DNA of 37,846 nt. Origin: Methanobacteriota archaeon. GTDB lineage: Archaea; Thermoplasmatota; Thermoplasmata; RBG-16-68-12; JAFNFQ01. Below are positions 24,847 through 33,586 of this stretch, piece by piece. The stretch lies in the NCBI GenBank assembly GCA_017885655.1, contig JAFNFQ010000048.1, positions 1 to 37,846 of the forward strand. Reading direction: 5' to 3'. Below the pieces are notes generated by a model, which did not search any database, was not told the origin of the DNA, and worked only from the letters and a program-made list of their open reading frames with translations. Numbering within the stretch: the stretch's first letter is position 1; the number at the start of each line of letters is the position of its first letter. Made by a program: the position numbers and the translations under genes.

Positions 24847-26079
24847 ATGACCGAGACAGGGCAACGGAAGGAGATCCGCGCCGCCGCCGAGCTGAAGCAG
24901 TTGCTGACTGACTACTATCATGAGCTCGACAAAGCCCACAGCGAGGGGCAGAAGGTCGCATGGTGCACCAGCGTCGGCCCCGCAGAGGTCCTGCGCGCAT
25001 TCGGGTTCAAGGTCTATTTCCCGGAGAACCATGCGGCGATGATAGGCGTGCAGCGCGCCGGCGAGAAGTTCATACCGGTGGCGAACGCGATTGGCTACTC
25101 GCCCGAGATATGCTCCTACCTGACGAGCGACATCGGCGCCTACATCCAACACTGGACGCCACTGGAGAAAGCATATGGCGTCAAGAGCATCCCGAAGCCC
25201 GACGTCCTCGCCTACAACACGAACCAGTGCAGGGACGTCAAGGAGTGGTTCTCGTTCTACTCGCGCGAGTACAAGGTGCCTCTGGTGGGAATAGACTCCC
25301 CCAAGTACATCGGTGAAGTCGAGGACATGCACGTCGACGATGTCACTGCCCAGTTCGAGAGGCTCATCAGGCAGCTCGAGGGGATCACGAAGAGGAAGTT
25401 GGATGAGGATCAGTTGAAGGGGACTGTCGGACTCTCACTGGAGGCGACGAACCTCTGGAAGGAGATACTGGAGACCGCCGCACACGCTCCGTCGCCACTC
25501 ACCTTCTTCGACGGGACCGTCCACATGGCTCCAATCGTGGTGCTGCGCGGGGATCGGAGGGCGGTGGATTATTACCAGGTGCTTCTGAGGGAGATGAAGG
25601 AGCGGATTGCGGCGGGAGTCGCCGCGGTAGATGGCGAGAGGTACCGCATCTACTGGGAAGGCATGCCGATCTGGGGCAAACTGAGAGCGCTCTCGGAGCA
25701 GTTCGCGGAGCTCAGGACATGCGTCGTCGCCTCGACTTACTGCAACAGCTGGATATTCGACGACATGAGGGAGAGCGACCCGGTCAGGAGCATGGCCCTG
25801 GCCTACACCAAGCTCTTCATTAATCGCTCAGAACCCGCGAAGGAGCAGTACATCGCCGAGATGGCCAAGAGGTTCAAGGTCGACGGAATAATCTTCCACG
25901 ACTCCAAGACCTGCCCGCATAACTCCAACGCGCGTTACGGCATGCCCTCGAGGATCAAGGAACGGTATGGCATTCCGGGCCTCATCATAGACGCCGACCT
26001 CAACGACCTCAGGCTCTATTCAGAGGAGCAGACGAAGACCAACATCGAGGCCTTCGTCGAGCAGATGGAGGTGGCCTGA
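24847..26079 (+). CDS. 2-hydroxyacyl-CoA dehydratase D-component / double-cubane cluster family protein
   Basis: A 410-residue iron-sulfur protein of the HgdB/BcrC/YjiM family, paired with an ATPase activator directly downstream. It has exactly six cysteines: C40 (KVAWCTSVGP), C89 (PEICSYLTS), C128 (TNQCRDV), C292 and C299 (RTCVVASTYCNSW) and C356 (DSKTCPH), spread over both lobes. True 2-hydroxyacyl-CoA dehydratases are two-subunit proteins with about three ligands each; a single chain with six cysteines fits better a double-cubane [8Fe-9S] protein, whose eight irons minus two bridged ones need six ligands. The family is certain; which subgroup, and the substrate, are inference. A TATA-like CGCATTATGAG at 24824-24834 suggests a leaderless message. 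Confidence 0.82.
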   Translation: MTETGQRKEIRAAAELKQLLTDYYHELDKAHSEGQKVAWCTSVGPAEVLRAFGFKVYFPENHAAMIGVQRAGEKFIPVANAIGYSPEICSYLTSDIGAYIQHWTPLEKAYGVKSIPKPDVLAYNTNQCRDVKEWFSFYSREYKVPLVGIDSPKYIGEVEDMHVDDVTAQFERLIRQLEGITKRKLDEDQLKGTVGLSLEATNLWKEILETAAHAPSPLTFFDGTVHMAPIVVLRGDRRAVDYYQVLLREMKERIAAGVAAVDGERYRIYWEGMPIWGKLRALSEQFAELRTCVVASTYCNSWIFDDMRESDPVRSMALAYTKLFINRSEPAKEQYIAEMAKRFKVDGIIFHDSKTCPHNSNARYGMPSRIKERYGIPGLIIDADLNDLRLYSEEQTKTNIEAFVEQMEVA

Positions 26080-26083
26080 AGTA

Positions 26084-26878
26084 ATGTCCCCCAAGCTCTT
26101 CGCGGGCATCGATGTCGGCGCTTCCGCAACGAAGTGCATGATCATCTCGGAGGAAAAGGAGGAAGCAGGATCCGCGGTGGCAAAGACCGGGATCGATCTG
26201 GCGGGAGACGCGAAGAAGGTCTTCGAGGATGCGTTATCGAGGGTCGATGGCGGTGGTGTCGCCGTTGCCCGGATAGTCTCCACTGGTTTCGGCAGGAAGA
26301 ATGTCCCTTTCGCGGACGCGTCGAGGACGGAGATAAGCTGCCAGAGTTTGGGCTGCTACTTCCACTTCCCGAGGGCGATCGTGATCGTCGACATCGGCGG
26401 CCAGGACACCAAGGTCATCAGGACAGACGCCGACGGGAAGCTCAAAGGCTTCAAGATGAACAGGAAATGCGCGGCGGGGACTGGAACTTTCTTGGAGGAG
26501 ATTTCGCACAGGCTCGACGTCTCCCTCGAGGAGATGAACGCGCTGGCGACGCGGTCGAAGAAGGACGTGGAGATCGGCGCGTTCTGCACGGTGTTCACCG
26601 GCACCGAGATACTCGCGAGGATCAGAGAGGGCTTGAGCAGGGAGGACCTCGCCAAGGGCGTCTACAAGTCCGTCGTGAAGAGGGCCATGGAGATGGACAC
26701 TCTTGTCGGCGATGTCGTCCTCACCGGAGGCGTCGTGGCCCACAACACGATACTATACGACATGTTCAGCGAGATTCTCGGACGCAAGGTTCTGATACCG
26801 CCAAAACCGCAGCTCACGGGCGCGTTCGGCGCAGCTCTCTACGCGCTCCAGGAAGCGGGACAACCCCGTCTCGAATAA
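26084..26878 (+). CDS. ATP-dependent activator (HgdC / acyl-CoA dehydratase activase family)
   Basis: ASKHA-fold ATPase with one [4Fe-4S] cluster between two subunits; it injects a low-potential electron into the partner protein at the cost of ATP. 264 residues. Visible: GIDVGASATKCMI phosphate loop at 8-20, STGFGRKNVPFADASRTEIS, IVDIGGQDTKVI, and the cluster ligands C129 (MNRKCAAGTGTFLE) and C168 (GAFCTVFTGTEI), at almost the same positions as C127 and C166 of HgdC. GGAGGTG at 26067-26073 precedes the ATG. It lies 4 bp after the dehydratase-like gene, so the two form a unit. Its stop directly abuts the stop of the convergent aor gene. Confidence 0.94.
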   Translation: MSPKLFAGIDVGASATKCMIISEEKEEAGSAVAKTGIDLAGDAKKVFEDALSRVDGGGVAVARIVSTGFGRKNVPFADASRTEISCQSLGCYFHFPRAIVIVDIGGQDTKVIRTDADGKLKGFKMNRKCAAGTGTFLEEISHRLDVSLEEMNALATRSKKDVEIGAFCTVFTGTEILARIREGLSREDLAKGVYKSVVKRAMEMDTLVGDVVLTGGVVAHNTILYDMFSEILGRKVLIPPKPQLTGAFGAALYALQEAGQPRLE

Positions 26879-28723
26879 TTATGAGGAGATATCCACACCA
26901 AGCGCCCTCAACCGCTTGGCTGTCGGCCTGCCGTTCTCGTCCCAACCTCGCGCATTGTAGTACGCCCTTATCGCCCGATCCAGCTCGTCCTGCGGAATCG
27001 CCTCCGACCCGTCCTTGAACGGAAGTGCGGACACCTTGAACCTCTGCGGCAGGTCATCGTCCTTCCGCGACAGCCCCATGCGCACGGAGAACATCCTCGC
27101 GAGATTGTACGCCCTCTCCCCGACCCTCATCATCTCGCCACGGTCCATCCTCAATCCTGTGACCGCCGATGTCATGTCCCGCACGAGGGGCAGATTCGCC
27201 GTGTCAGCGCTCTCGTCTACATCGAACACGCAAAGCAAAAGGGAGTTCACGAAGGACCTCGCATCCTCGAACTTCTTCAGGACCTCCGCCTTGCCGTCCA
27301 TGACGAGCCTGTTCATGGTCTTGTCAACGCCAATGTCGGGCGCGGCGACCTTGCCGATCTGGGTGTCGTGGAAGCCCTCCATGTGGCTTGCACCCCGCGG
27401 CGACACGGCGTAGCTCAGCCCGAGGCCCTTCTTCCCCCTCGGTTCGTGCATCGCTACCTCCAGCCCCTTGACATGCATCGCGAAATCCTTGCCGCCGGCC
27501 CATTCGCTCACCGCCGCCACGCCCCCGGCGAGTATGTCCCCTATCCCCTTCCGGTGCGCGATCTTTCCGATGAGCTCGCAGGCTCTCTTGCAGTCGCCCC
27601 ACTGTATCACGTCGTCGATGAGACCCAGCTCCGAGGCCTCCATTGCGTAAGCTATCACGTTCCCGGTGCTGATGGTGTCGAGCCCGTAGGCATTGCAGAG
27701 CTGGTTCGCCAGAGCGATCCACTCGAGCTTGTCGTTCATCTGGAGCGAGCCGAAGGAAGCGATCGTTTCGTACTCCGGCCCGCCATAGTCGGGCGTGACC
27801 TTCTGTCCGTCCGCCTCGGTCTGCACGACTCGTTTGCACCTGACGGGGCACGAAGCGCACGTGTCCCTGCCGACCATGATCGTGTCGTGCATGGTCTCGC
27901 CGGATATCCTGGAGGCCCCCGCGAAGCTGCCCGCCTGGAAGTTCTTGGTCGGCAGGATGCCCATATGGCTCAGCGCCTCGACGCCGCCGGAGGTTCCATA
28001 TTTCCCGAAGGAATTCATGTCCTCGGTCAGGAGGGTCTTGGTGTACGCCCTTCTGGCCTCGTCGAATGCCTTCGGGTCGTGCACAGAGGGGTTGAGGTTG
28101 CCTTTGACTGCGACTGCCTTGAGGTTCTTGGAACCCATGACGGCCCCCACGCCGCACCGCGCGTTCGCACGGTTCCTGTCGTTCATTATGGCGGCGAAGC
28201 GCACCTGGTTCTCACCGGCAGGCCCTATGCAGGAGACTTTGACGTCCCTGCCGTGCCTGGCCCTCAGCCAGTCCTCCGTCTCGCCGCTTGTCTTTCCCCA
28301 GAGCTCCCGAGCGCTGTGAAGCTCGGCGGAGCCCTCCAGGATCGTGAGATACATCGGCTCGCTCGCGGCACCGCGGAACATCAGGCCGTCATAGCCGGTC
28401 CTCTTCAGCTCGGTGCCGAAGAAGCCGCCGCAGTACGCCTCGCCGAAGAAGTTGGTCAGGGGGGAGTGCGTCACGACCACGTGCCTCCCGCTGCCGCCAA
28501 CATTCTGGCCGACCAAGGGGCCAGTCATGTAGATGAGTACGTTCGAGGAAGAAAGCGGGTTGGATCTTCTGTACTCCTTCAGGAGGATCCTGGCGGCGAG
28601 ACCCTTCCCGCCCAAGTAGAGGCGCTGCCAGTTCTCCGGGATCGAGTACCTGCCCATGCGGCCCGTCGTCATGTTGACGTCAAGTAACTTCCCGAAGAGG
28701 CCGTCCACCCTGTCCCCGGTCAT
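26879..28723 (-). CDS. aor: Aldehyde:ferredoxin oxidoreductase (tungsten-pterin)
   Basis: Oxidises aldehydes to acids and reduces ferredoxin, typical of peptide-fermenting archaea. 614 residues. The [4Fe-4S] ligands C289, C292, C296 (DTCASCPVRC) and C498 (LLLCVFD) sit almost exactly where the P. furiosus AOR ligands C288, C291, C295 and C494 are. The N-terminal domain has GKLLDVNMTTG, GGKGLAARIL and the pterin-binding GPAGENQVRFAAI...RANARCGVGAVMGSKNLKA region. The ATG at 28723 is listed; a GTG at 28708 gives the more usual AOR N-terminus. Convergent with the activator gene with zero spacing. Reduced ferredoxin made here is the expected fuel of the hydrogenase operon. Confidence 0.95.
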   Translation of the reverse strand: MTGDRVDGLFGKLLDVNMTTGRMGRYSIPENWQRLYLGGKGLAARILLKEYRRSNPLSSSNVLIYMTGPLVGQNVGGSGRHVVVTHSPLTNFFGEAYCGGFFGTELKRTGYDGLMFRGAASEPMYLTILEGSAELHSARELWGKTSGETEDWLRARHGRDVKVSCIGPAGENQVRFAAIMNDRNRANARCGVGAVMGSKNLKAVAVKGNLNPSVHDPKAFDEARRAYTKTLLTEDMNSFGKYGTSGGVEALSHMGILPTKNFQAGSFAGASRISGETMHDTIMVGRDTCASCPVRCKRVVQTEADGQKVTPDYGGPEYETIASFGSLQMNDKLEWIALANQLCNAYGLDTISTGNVIAYAMEASELGLIDDVIQWGDCKRACELIGKIAHRKGIGDILAGGVAAVSEWAGGKDFAMHVKGLEVAMHEPRGKKGLGLSYAVSPRGASHMEGFHDTQIGKVAAPDIGVDKTMNRLVMDGKAEVLKKFEDARSFVNSLLLCVFDVDESADTANLPLVRDMTSAVTGLRMDRGEMMRVGERAYNLARMFSVRMGLSRKDDDLPQRFKVSALPFKDGSEAIPQDELDRAIRAYYNARGWDENGRPTAKRLRALGVDISS

Positions 28724-28769
28724 GTAAACCCCGCTTGCCTAAAAAGATGGTGCATCACTGTCGGGACAG

Positions 28770-28816
28770 AAGAAAAGAAAATAAGGAAAGGTGGAGCCGG
28801 GCTTGGCGCCCGACTC
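28770..28816 (-). terminator. Hairpin and T-rich terminator of the surface binding-protein gene
   Basis: On the minus strand a 9-bp stem (28808-28816 with 28794-28802, one G-T pair, loop GCCAA reading minus) follows the stop codon at 28831-28833 by about 14 bp and is followed by a long pyrimidine, T-rich run (CTTATTTTCTTTTCTTC). It also separates this transcript from the aor promoter, which must lie in the same 107-bp gap (a TATA-like CTTTTTAGG is near 28742). Confidence 0.65.
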
Positions 28817-28830
28817 CTTCTTGTCCGCGT

Positions 28831-31800
28831 CTAGGCCTTTGGCTCTTCAGGCTTCTCCTCAGGCATCGGTGCCTCTTCGGGCTTCGGCGCCTTCGGTCTC
28901 TTCCCGATGACCATTCCGATGATGACACCGACGATCAGCAGCACAATGCCGACGATGGCCAGGGTCATTATGTCCGTGCCGCCTCCGCCCGCAGTGATCT
29001 GCCCTGAGACGGTTGAGGCCCCGATCGTCAGTTTCAGCGTGTGCTGCGAGGTGTCGTAGGGCACCCACGGGATGTTGATGGTGGCGGTTCCTCCGTTCGG
29101 GTCAACGGTGACCTCCTGTACCTCGAAGGGCTGGTCGTCCACGCTGAGCAACACCCTTGCCGTGTCCTGCAGCGGTCCATTGTTCGTGACTGTCGCAGAG
29201 ATGGTGATCTTCTGGCCAACCGAGCCGCTCGGTATGTTCAGATTGGACAGCGCGAACACGCCGACTCCCACGAGGACTCCCGCCTGGAGGGTGGATACCG
29301 CGGTACCCTTCGTGATGTCGAAGATCACCTCGGAGGCGTCCGTCCCCGTCGGGTTCGACGAGGGCGGGACGAGACTCAGCGTTATGTGGCCCGTTCCGTC
29401 TGTCTTGCCGGAGACGTTCCCCGCGATTCTGGCCTTGACAAACGCGTCCTGCACCGGTCCTCCCGAGAAGTCCTTGACCGTTATTGTATAGCTCATCAGT
29501 GAGCCGAGGCGCACGATTGTCGGTGTGGGGTCGTAGCTCGAGATCAGAACTGCCGGAGGCGTGAGGTAGGGGAAGTATGCTTCGAAGGGCGTGCTACCAT
29601 ACTGACCTCCGAGGGCGTATGTCGTGCTCGTCACCACCGCCGTGAATCCGAGTGCCGTGTCGAGTTCTCGCATCGGTTCGGTCCATTGGGCAACCACCTT
29701 CCCGTTTGCATCCGTTGTGAGACTGCCGATCTTTGTGGCACCTCTGCCTGGCGTCAGTCTTCCAGTTCCGCGGTAGACTGAGACTTTCGCACCACTCACG
29801 ACGCCACCGATGTCCATGAACGTGGCAGTGACGTTGGCAACCCTTGTGCCCTTGTCGAGCAACACGGGATCCATTTCCCACGATGAGACGGAAATCAGTT
29901 TGTTCCTCTTCATGATGACACTGCCATACAGGTATGCCGAGCCCGGATTTCCCAGGACGAGGTGATTCGCTCCACGGGGTCCGTAACCGTTTATTCCCGT
30001 TTCTATCAAGACCGCATCGTCGACGGGGAATGTCTTCAGCAAGAACGAGCCCCTGACCACGCCACCCGCATCTGTGATGTTGTGGTATGTGGTGCCTATG
30101 CCGCCCTGGAGGTTCCAATATCCGAAGTATCCGGATGCGACTAGCGGGGTGCCATTGTATATCTCATATTGGTAGTTGGCTGGGTATCGGGATCTGTCGA
30201 CATAGAACCACGAGCCAGCTGTGACATCTGTATCTGCCGGGTCGTTTTTTATATAATTGACCCCGTACGTGGACCAATTGTTCTGGTCTAGCTTGTAAAG
30301 TTGGACCGCATTCATCGGGGCCACGACGGAGCCAGCAGCGTCCTTGATGGTCATGGTCGCCGTGCTGAGGTGGACATCTATCGGCGTGTCATCCACATAC
30401 ATGTACCATTGGCCATCAGCCACCATCTTGCCCACGGTAAGGGCGATATCACTCGTGCCGAACGGAGTATAGGTGACCGGGTTTCCTACTAGCGAGTCGT
30501 ACGGGATGAAGACGTTCACCTCGGCGCCTGGCGCGACGTTCCCGAGGTGGTTGTAGACTGTCACGGTAAGGTCGACCTGTGTGTTGGGACCCGTGAATCT
30601 CGGAGAGAGGCTCATCTCCATCGCATAATCTGTGGAAGTGCTATTCGTGACCAGCATCGTAAGTCCGGACATCGCCATGAACGCTCTTTGGACGGTGAAG
30701 TCGATGGAGACCGGGGTGGACACTGCGCTGTTGGCGGTGAAGTCGAATTGAACAGTTCCCGCACCATTAGTCAACTTCGTGTCTGCGTCAACCAGCAGCG
30801 CGGTCGTGTTCGAACGGATGACCGTGACCGCTTCGTTCGCAGCGTTCGAGCCGTCCTGTTTCGTCACGTGAATCGTCACCGTGCTAGTCAAAGGAATTCC
30901 TGCAGTTGCAGGGTCTGTGTCAACGACATGGGCCTGCACGTTCTGAATGTCGACTATGTACCAGTCATAGGTGGGATTCTCGACTCCCATGACCAGCGTC
31001 TGCTGCTTCACCTCAGGCAGCGCCAGCTTGGTCGGGTCAAACACGCTGGCCTTGATGTAGTCGTACTGGTTGCGGTTGGGTATCGTCGCGGTCGGCGGCG
31101 CAGTGTATGTGAAGGTCGCGATGCCATTTGCGTTCGTGGTTACGTTTGTTGGCGACACAGTCCCCGAAACTAGCTCGGGGATTATCTCGACAGGCACCCC
31201 AGAAATCGGAGCGCCCGTCTTGCTTGTGACCTTTGCCGTTATCGTCGCCACGCCGCCTGGTGCCACGACGGGATTCGTGGTATTCAGCAGCAGTTGGGCG
31301 ATGTCGTTTGCCGGGACGACGTTTATGTATGCCGCGTCACCACCAGTGAATGTGTCCTTGGTGCCCAGTGCGACGAGGCCTATCTGTGTCGGCACTTGCA
31401 CGGAGGGTAGGTGGAAGGACACCTTTGCATAACCGTTCGTGCCCGTTGTGGCGGTCGCCGTCTCTCCACTCGTGGCCGTGACGTTCACGGTCGCGCCATT
31501 GACAGGGAGCCCGTTCTGGACCGCATAGACATGGAAGTCAACTGTGCTGCCGGAAACGGCCGTGCCAGGCACGTTGAGGCTGATCGTCAGCGGGCCGCTC
31601 GGGGCCGACACGCCGCTCGCGCCAAGGACTCCTATGGAGAACCCGTTGAATATCTCTCCGTTCACATCGGTCCAGCCGCTCCAGACATCAGCCCTGAACG
31701 CCTCGATCTGGCGGGTGTTATAGAGGGTGTCATAGGGCAAATCCCTCACGAGGATGCCCTCAGCGTCCTTCGCCGCCTGGATCCTGGCCGCATCGTTCAT

Positions 31801-33438
31801 GCTGGAGTCCATGATGGTCATCTTCGCCTCGAACTCGGCGTTGCAGTATCCGGGCGAGTTGCTGCCGACTCCAAGCGTCGCGTCCGCGGCGCAACTGAAG
31901 AAGTCACCCAGGTACAGCTCCGGGAACGGGCCCAAGGTCACCCATCCGAGGATGTACATGTCGAACTGGACTGCGGTAAACACCGCGCTCACGATTGCGT
32001 CGAACGCCGTCGGAGCGCTGTCGATGTTGAGCCCGATTGCCTTCAGGTTGTTCGCTATGCTTATTCCGGCGTCGGCCCTCACTGGGTCGTAGTCCTTCGC
32101 GGGGGTCAGGATCGTGTACCTCAACGGCCCTCCGCCAGGCAGCTCGCGCCATCCGTCGCTGTTGGAGTCGACGTATCCGGCCGCGTCGAGTATCGACCTC
32201 GCCTGGTTCAGATCGAATGGGGGTGCGACCGCGCTGGAGTTGATGTACGCCGGGTTTATCGGGGAGATCGGCAGCTGGCCCTTGATGCCGAAGCCGCCGA
32301 GCAATCTGTCGACTATGAAGTCCTTGTCGACCGCGTAGCTGATCGCTCTCCTGAAGTTGATGTCATTGAAGGGTGCCTTGCGCATGTTGAAGGCGAGATA
32401 GAAGAACCCATCGCTTGTGGGGATCTTGAAGCCCATTCTCGGGTCCCTCCTCAGGTCGTTGTAGAAGCCGATTGGGAGGTTCCAGGGCACGATGTGGACC
32501 TCTCCCGACTTGAGCGCGAGAACGGCCACGTCGAGCGTGCCGTAGATCCTGAACTCCATATTCTTGACGCTCTTGGGGAAGTAGGGCCAGTCCTTGTTCT
32601 GCCATCTGAGGTTCTGCGACTTGCCCCAGTAGTTATCGTATACCGTGAGGCTGCAGGATGCGGCGGGAGTCCACTGGACGAGCTTCCACGGGCCGGTGCC
32701 TATGGTGGCCTGGGTCTCGGACGGATCGGTGCCGAAGTTCGTGTCATAGTCGAACTCCGTTCCATTGGAGACCTTCGTGCCGCCAGGGCCGTTGGGGATC
32801 ACGTAGGAGCGCAGATCCACCTTCACGAGGTGGTCCTTCCAGATGTGCGCCGGCATTATCGGGCCGGTTAGCGCCCCGAAGAAGAACATCGAGTATGGCT
32901 GTCTGAGGTGGAACTTGACCGTGTAGTCATCGATTCGCTCGATGCCCACGTGACTGGGGTTCGCGGCTCCCCAGGTTGTCGTCGATGCGTTCCATCTCGC
33001 CCACGTACCGTTATCCTGCCACACGATTGATTTGAGGACGGTGTCCGAGAGCAGGCTGTTGAAGCCCAGGATCTGGTAGCTGAACACCACGTCGGTTGCA
33101 TTCATCGGTTGCCCGTCCGTGAACGTCACGCCCTGCCTGATGTGGACGGTCACATTCAACGGGTCAGATGGCACTTGGTCGTAGCCTGATGCCAAGACTG
33201 GATACACAGTTCCATCAGGGCTCAGTCCAAACATAGCCTCTATCGTCCATTGCCTCCACAGGAAGGACTTCCAGACCGAGTTGGTCGCATAGTCCCACGG
33301 GTGGAGGTTGGGCGTATCATTCTGCACTCCGACTATCAGCGTGTCTGACGAGCCCTGCGCCACCGCCACGAGGGGCGCTGCCATCAAGACCGTCATGGCC
33401 GCTGCCATGAACGCCGCGCTCACAATTGTGATTTTCAT
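28831..33438 (-). CDS. Giant surface peptide/solute-binding protein with Ig-like repeats and C-terminal anchor
   Basis: A 1535-residue exported protein. Residues 1-27 are a signal peptide (cleavage after AVA). Residues about 30-615 are a family 5 (oligopeptide/DppA-type) ABC solute-binding domain (TPNLHPWDY, VRIRQGVTFTDGQP-like core, AISYAVDKDFIVDRLLGG). Then come at least five invasin/Big_1-like domains, marked by the T-x-x-N/D-G-x-A motif near residues 671, 777, 899, 1249 and 1354, and a CARDB-like domain (about 1399-1484). It ends with one membrane helix (about 1490-1514) and a Pro/Glu/Lys tail. No permease or ATPase gene is adjacent. SD GGAGGAGA precedes the ATG. It may bind peptides at the cell surface. 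Confidence 0.88.
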   Translation of the reverse strand: MKITIVSAAFMAAAMTVLMAAPLVAVAQGSSDTLIVGVQNDTPNLHPWDYATNSVWKSFLWRQWTIEAMFGLSPDGTVYPVLASGYDQVPSDPLNVTVHIRQGVTFTDGQPMNATDVVFSYQILGFNSLLSDTVLKSIVWQDNGTWARWNASTTTWGAANPSHVGIERIDDYTVKFHLRQPYSMFFFGALTGPIMPAHIWKDHLVKVDLRSYVIPNGPGGTKVSNGTEFDYDTNFGTDPSETQATIGTGPWKLVQWTPAASCSLTVYDNYWGKSQNLRWQNKDWPYFPKSVKNMEFRIYGTLDVAVLALKSGEVHIVPWNLPIGFYNDLRRDPRMGFKIPTSDGFFYLAFNMRKAPFNDINFRRAISYAVDKDFIVDRLLGGFGIKGQLPISPINPAYINSSAVAPPFDLNQARSILDAAGYVDSNSDGWRELPGGGPLRYTILTPAKDYDPVRADAGISIANNLKAIGLNIDSAPTAFDAIVSAVFTAVQFDMYILGWVTLGPFPELYLGDFFSCAADATLGVGSNSPGYCNAEFEAKMTIMDSSMNDAARIQAAKDAEGILVRDLPYDTLYNTRQIEAFRADVWSGWTDVNGEIFNGFSIGVLGASGVSAPSGPLTISLNVPGTAVSGSTVDFHVYAVQNGLPVNGATVNVTATSGETATATTGTNGYAKVSFHLPSVQVPTQIGLVALGTKDTFTGGDAAYINVVPANDIAQLLLNTTNPVVAPGGVATITAKVTSKTGAPISGVPVEIIPELVSGTVSPTNVTTNANGIATFTYTAPPTATIPNRNQYDYIKASVFDPTKLALPEVKQQTLVMGVENPTYDWYIVDIQNVQAHVVDTDPATAGIPLTSTVTIHVTKQDGSNAANEAVTVIRSNTTALLVDADTKLTNGAGTVQFDFTANSAVSTPVSIDFTVQRAFMAMSGLTMLVTNSTSTDYAMEMSLSPRFTGPNTQVDLTVTVYNHLGNVAPGAEVNVFIPYDSLVGNPVTYTPFGTSDIALTVGKMVADGQWYMYVDDTPIDVHLSTATMTIKDAAGSVVAPMNAVQLYKLDQNNWSTYGVNYIKNDPADTDVTAGSWFYVDRSRYPANYQYEIYNGTPLVASGYFGYWNLQGGIGTTYHNITDAGGVVRGSFLLKTFPVDDAVLIETGINGYGPRGANHLVLGNPGSAYLYGSVIMKRNKLISVSSWEMDPVLLDKGTRVANVTATFMDIGGVVSGAKVSVYRGTGRLTPGRGATKIGSLTTDANGKVVAQWTEPMRELDTALGFTAVVTSTTYALGGQYGSTPFEAYFPYLTPPAVLISSYDPTPTIVRLGSLMSYTITVKDFSGGPVQDAFVKARIAGNVSGKTDGTGHITLSLVPPSSNPTGTDASEVIFDITKGTAVSTLQAGVLVGVGVFALSNLNIPSGSVGQKITISATVTNNGPLQDTARVLLSVDDQPFEVQEVTVDPNGGTATINIPWVPYDTSQHTLKLTIGASTVSGQITAGGGGTDIMTLAIVGIVLLIVGVIIGMVIGKRPKAPKPEEAPMPEEKPEEPKA

Positions 33439-33460
33439 CTTCTGTCTCCTCCGATTAAGA

Positions 33461-33495
33461 ACTCTGGGACCGAGAACAGAGTCTATTTATAAATA
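33461..33495 (-). promoter_or_regulatory. Promoter of the binding-protein gene with an inverted repeat at the start site
   Basis: A strong minus-strand TATA box ATTTATAAAT (33486-33495) predicts transcription start near 33462. Arms ACTCTG (33461-33466) and CAGAGT (33477-33482), 10 bp apart, lie exactly between TATA and start, a place where a bound repressor would block polymerase. The truA terminator, a T5 run at 33508-33512 after a G/C-rich stretch, lies just upstream. Confidence 0.5.
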
Positions 33496-33586
33496 TCTTG
33501 TCCAATTAAAAAGGCCAGCAGTCGGAGAGCCCCCTCGCGCCCGCCCCAATGCCGTCTCGCAATCCGCTGCGACGTGCACTGCATCT

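Noticed and set aside
24847-26878. Benzoyl-CoA reductase (BcrABCD) cluster
   Set aside because: Only one B/C-type and one A/D-type protein are present, without the four-subunit set or a ferredoxin and ring-cleavage genes.
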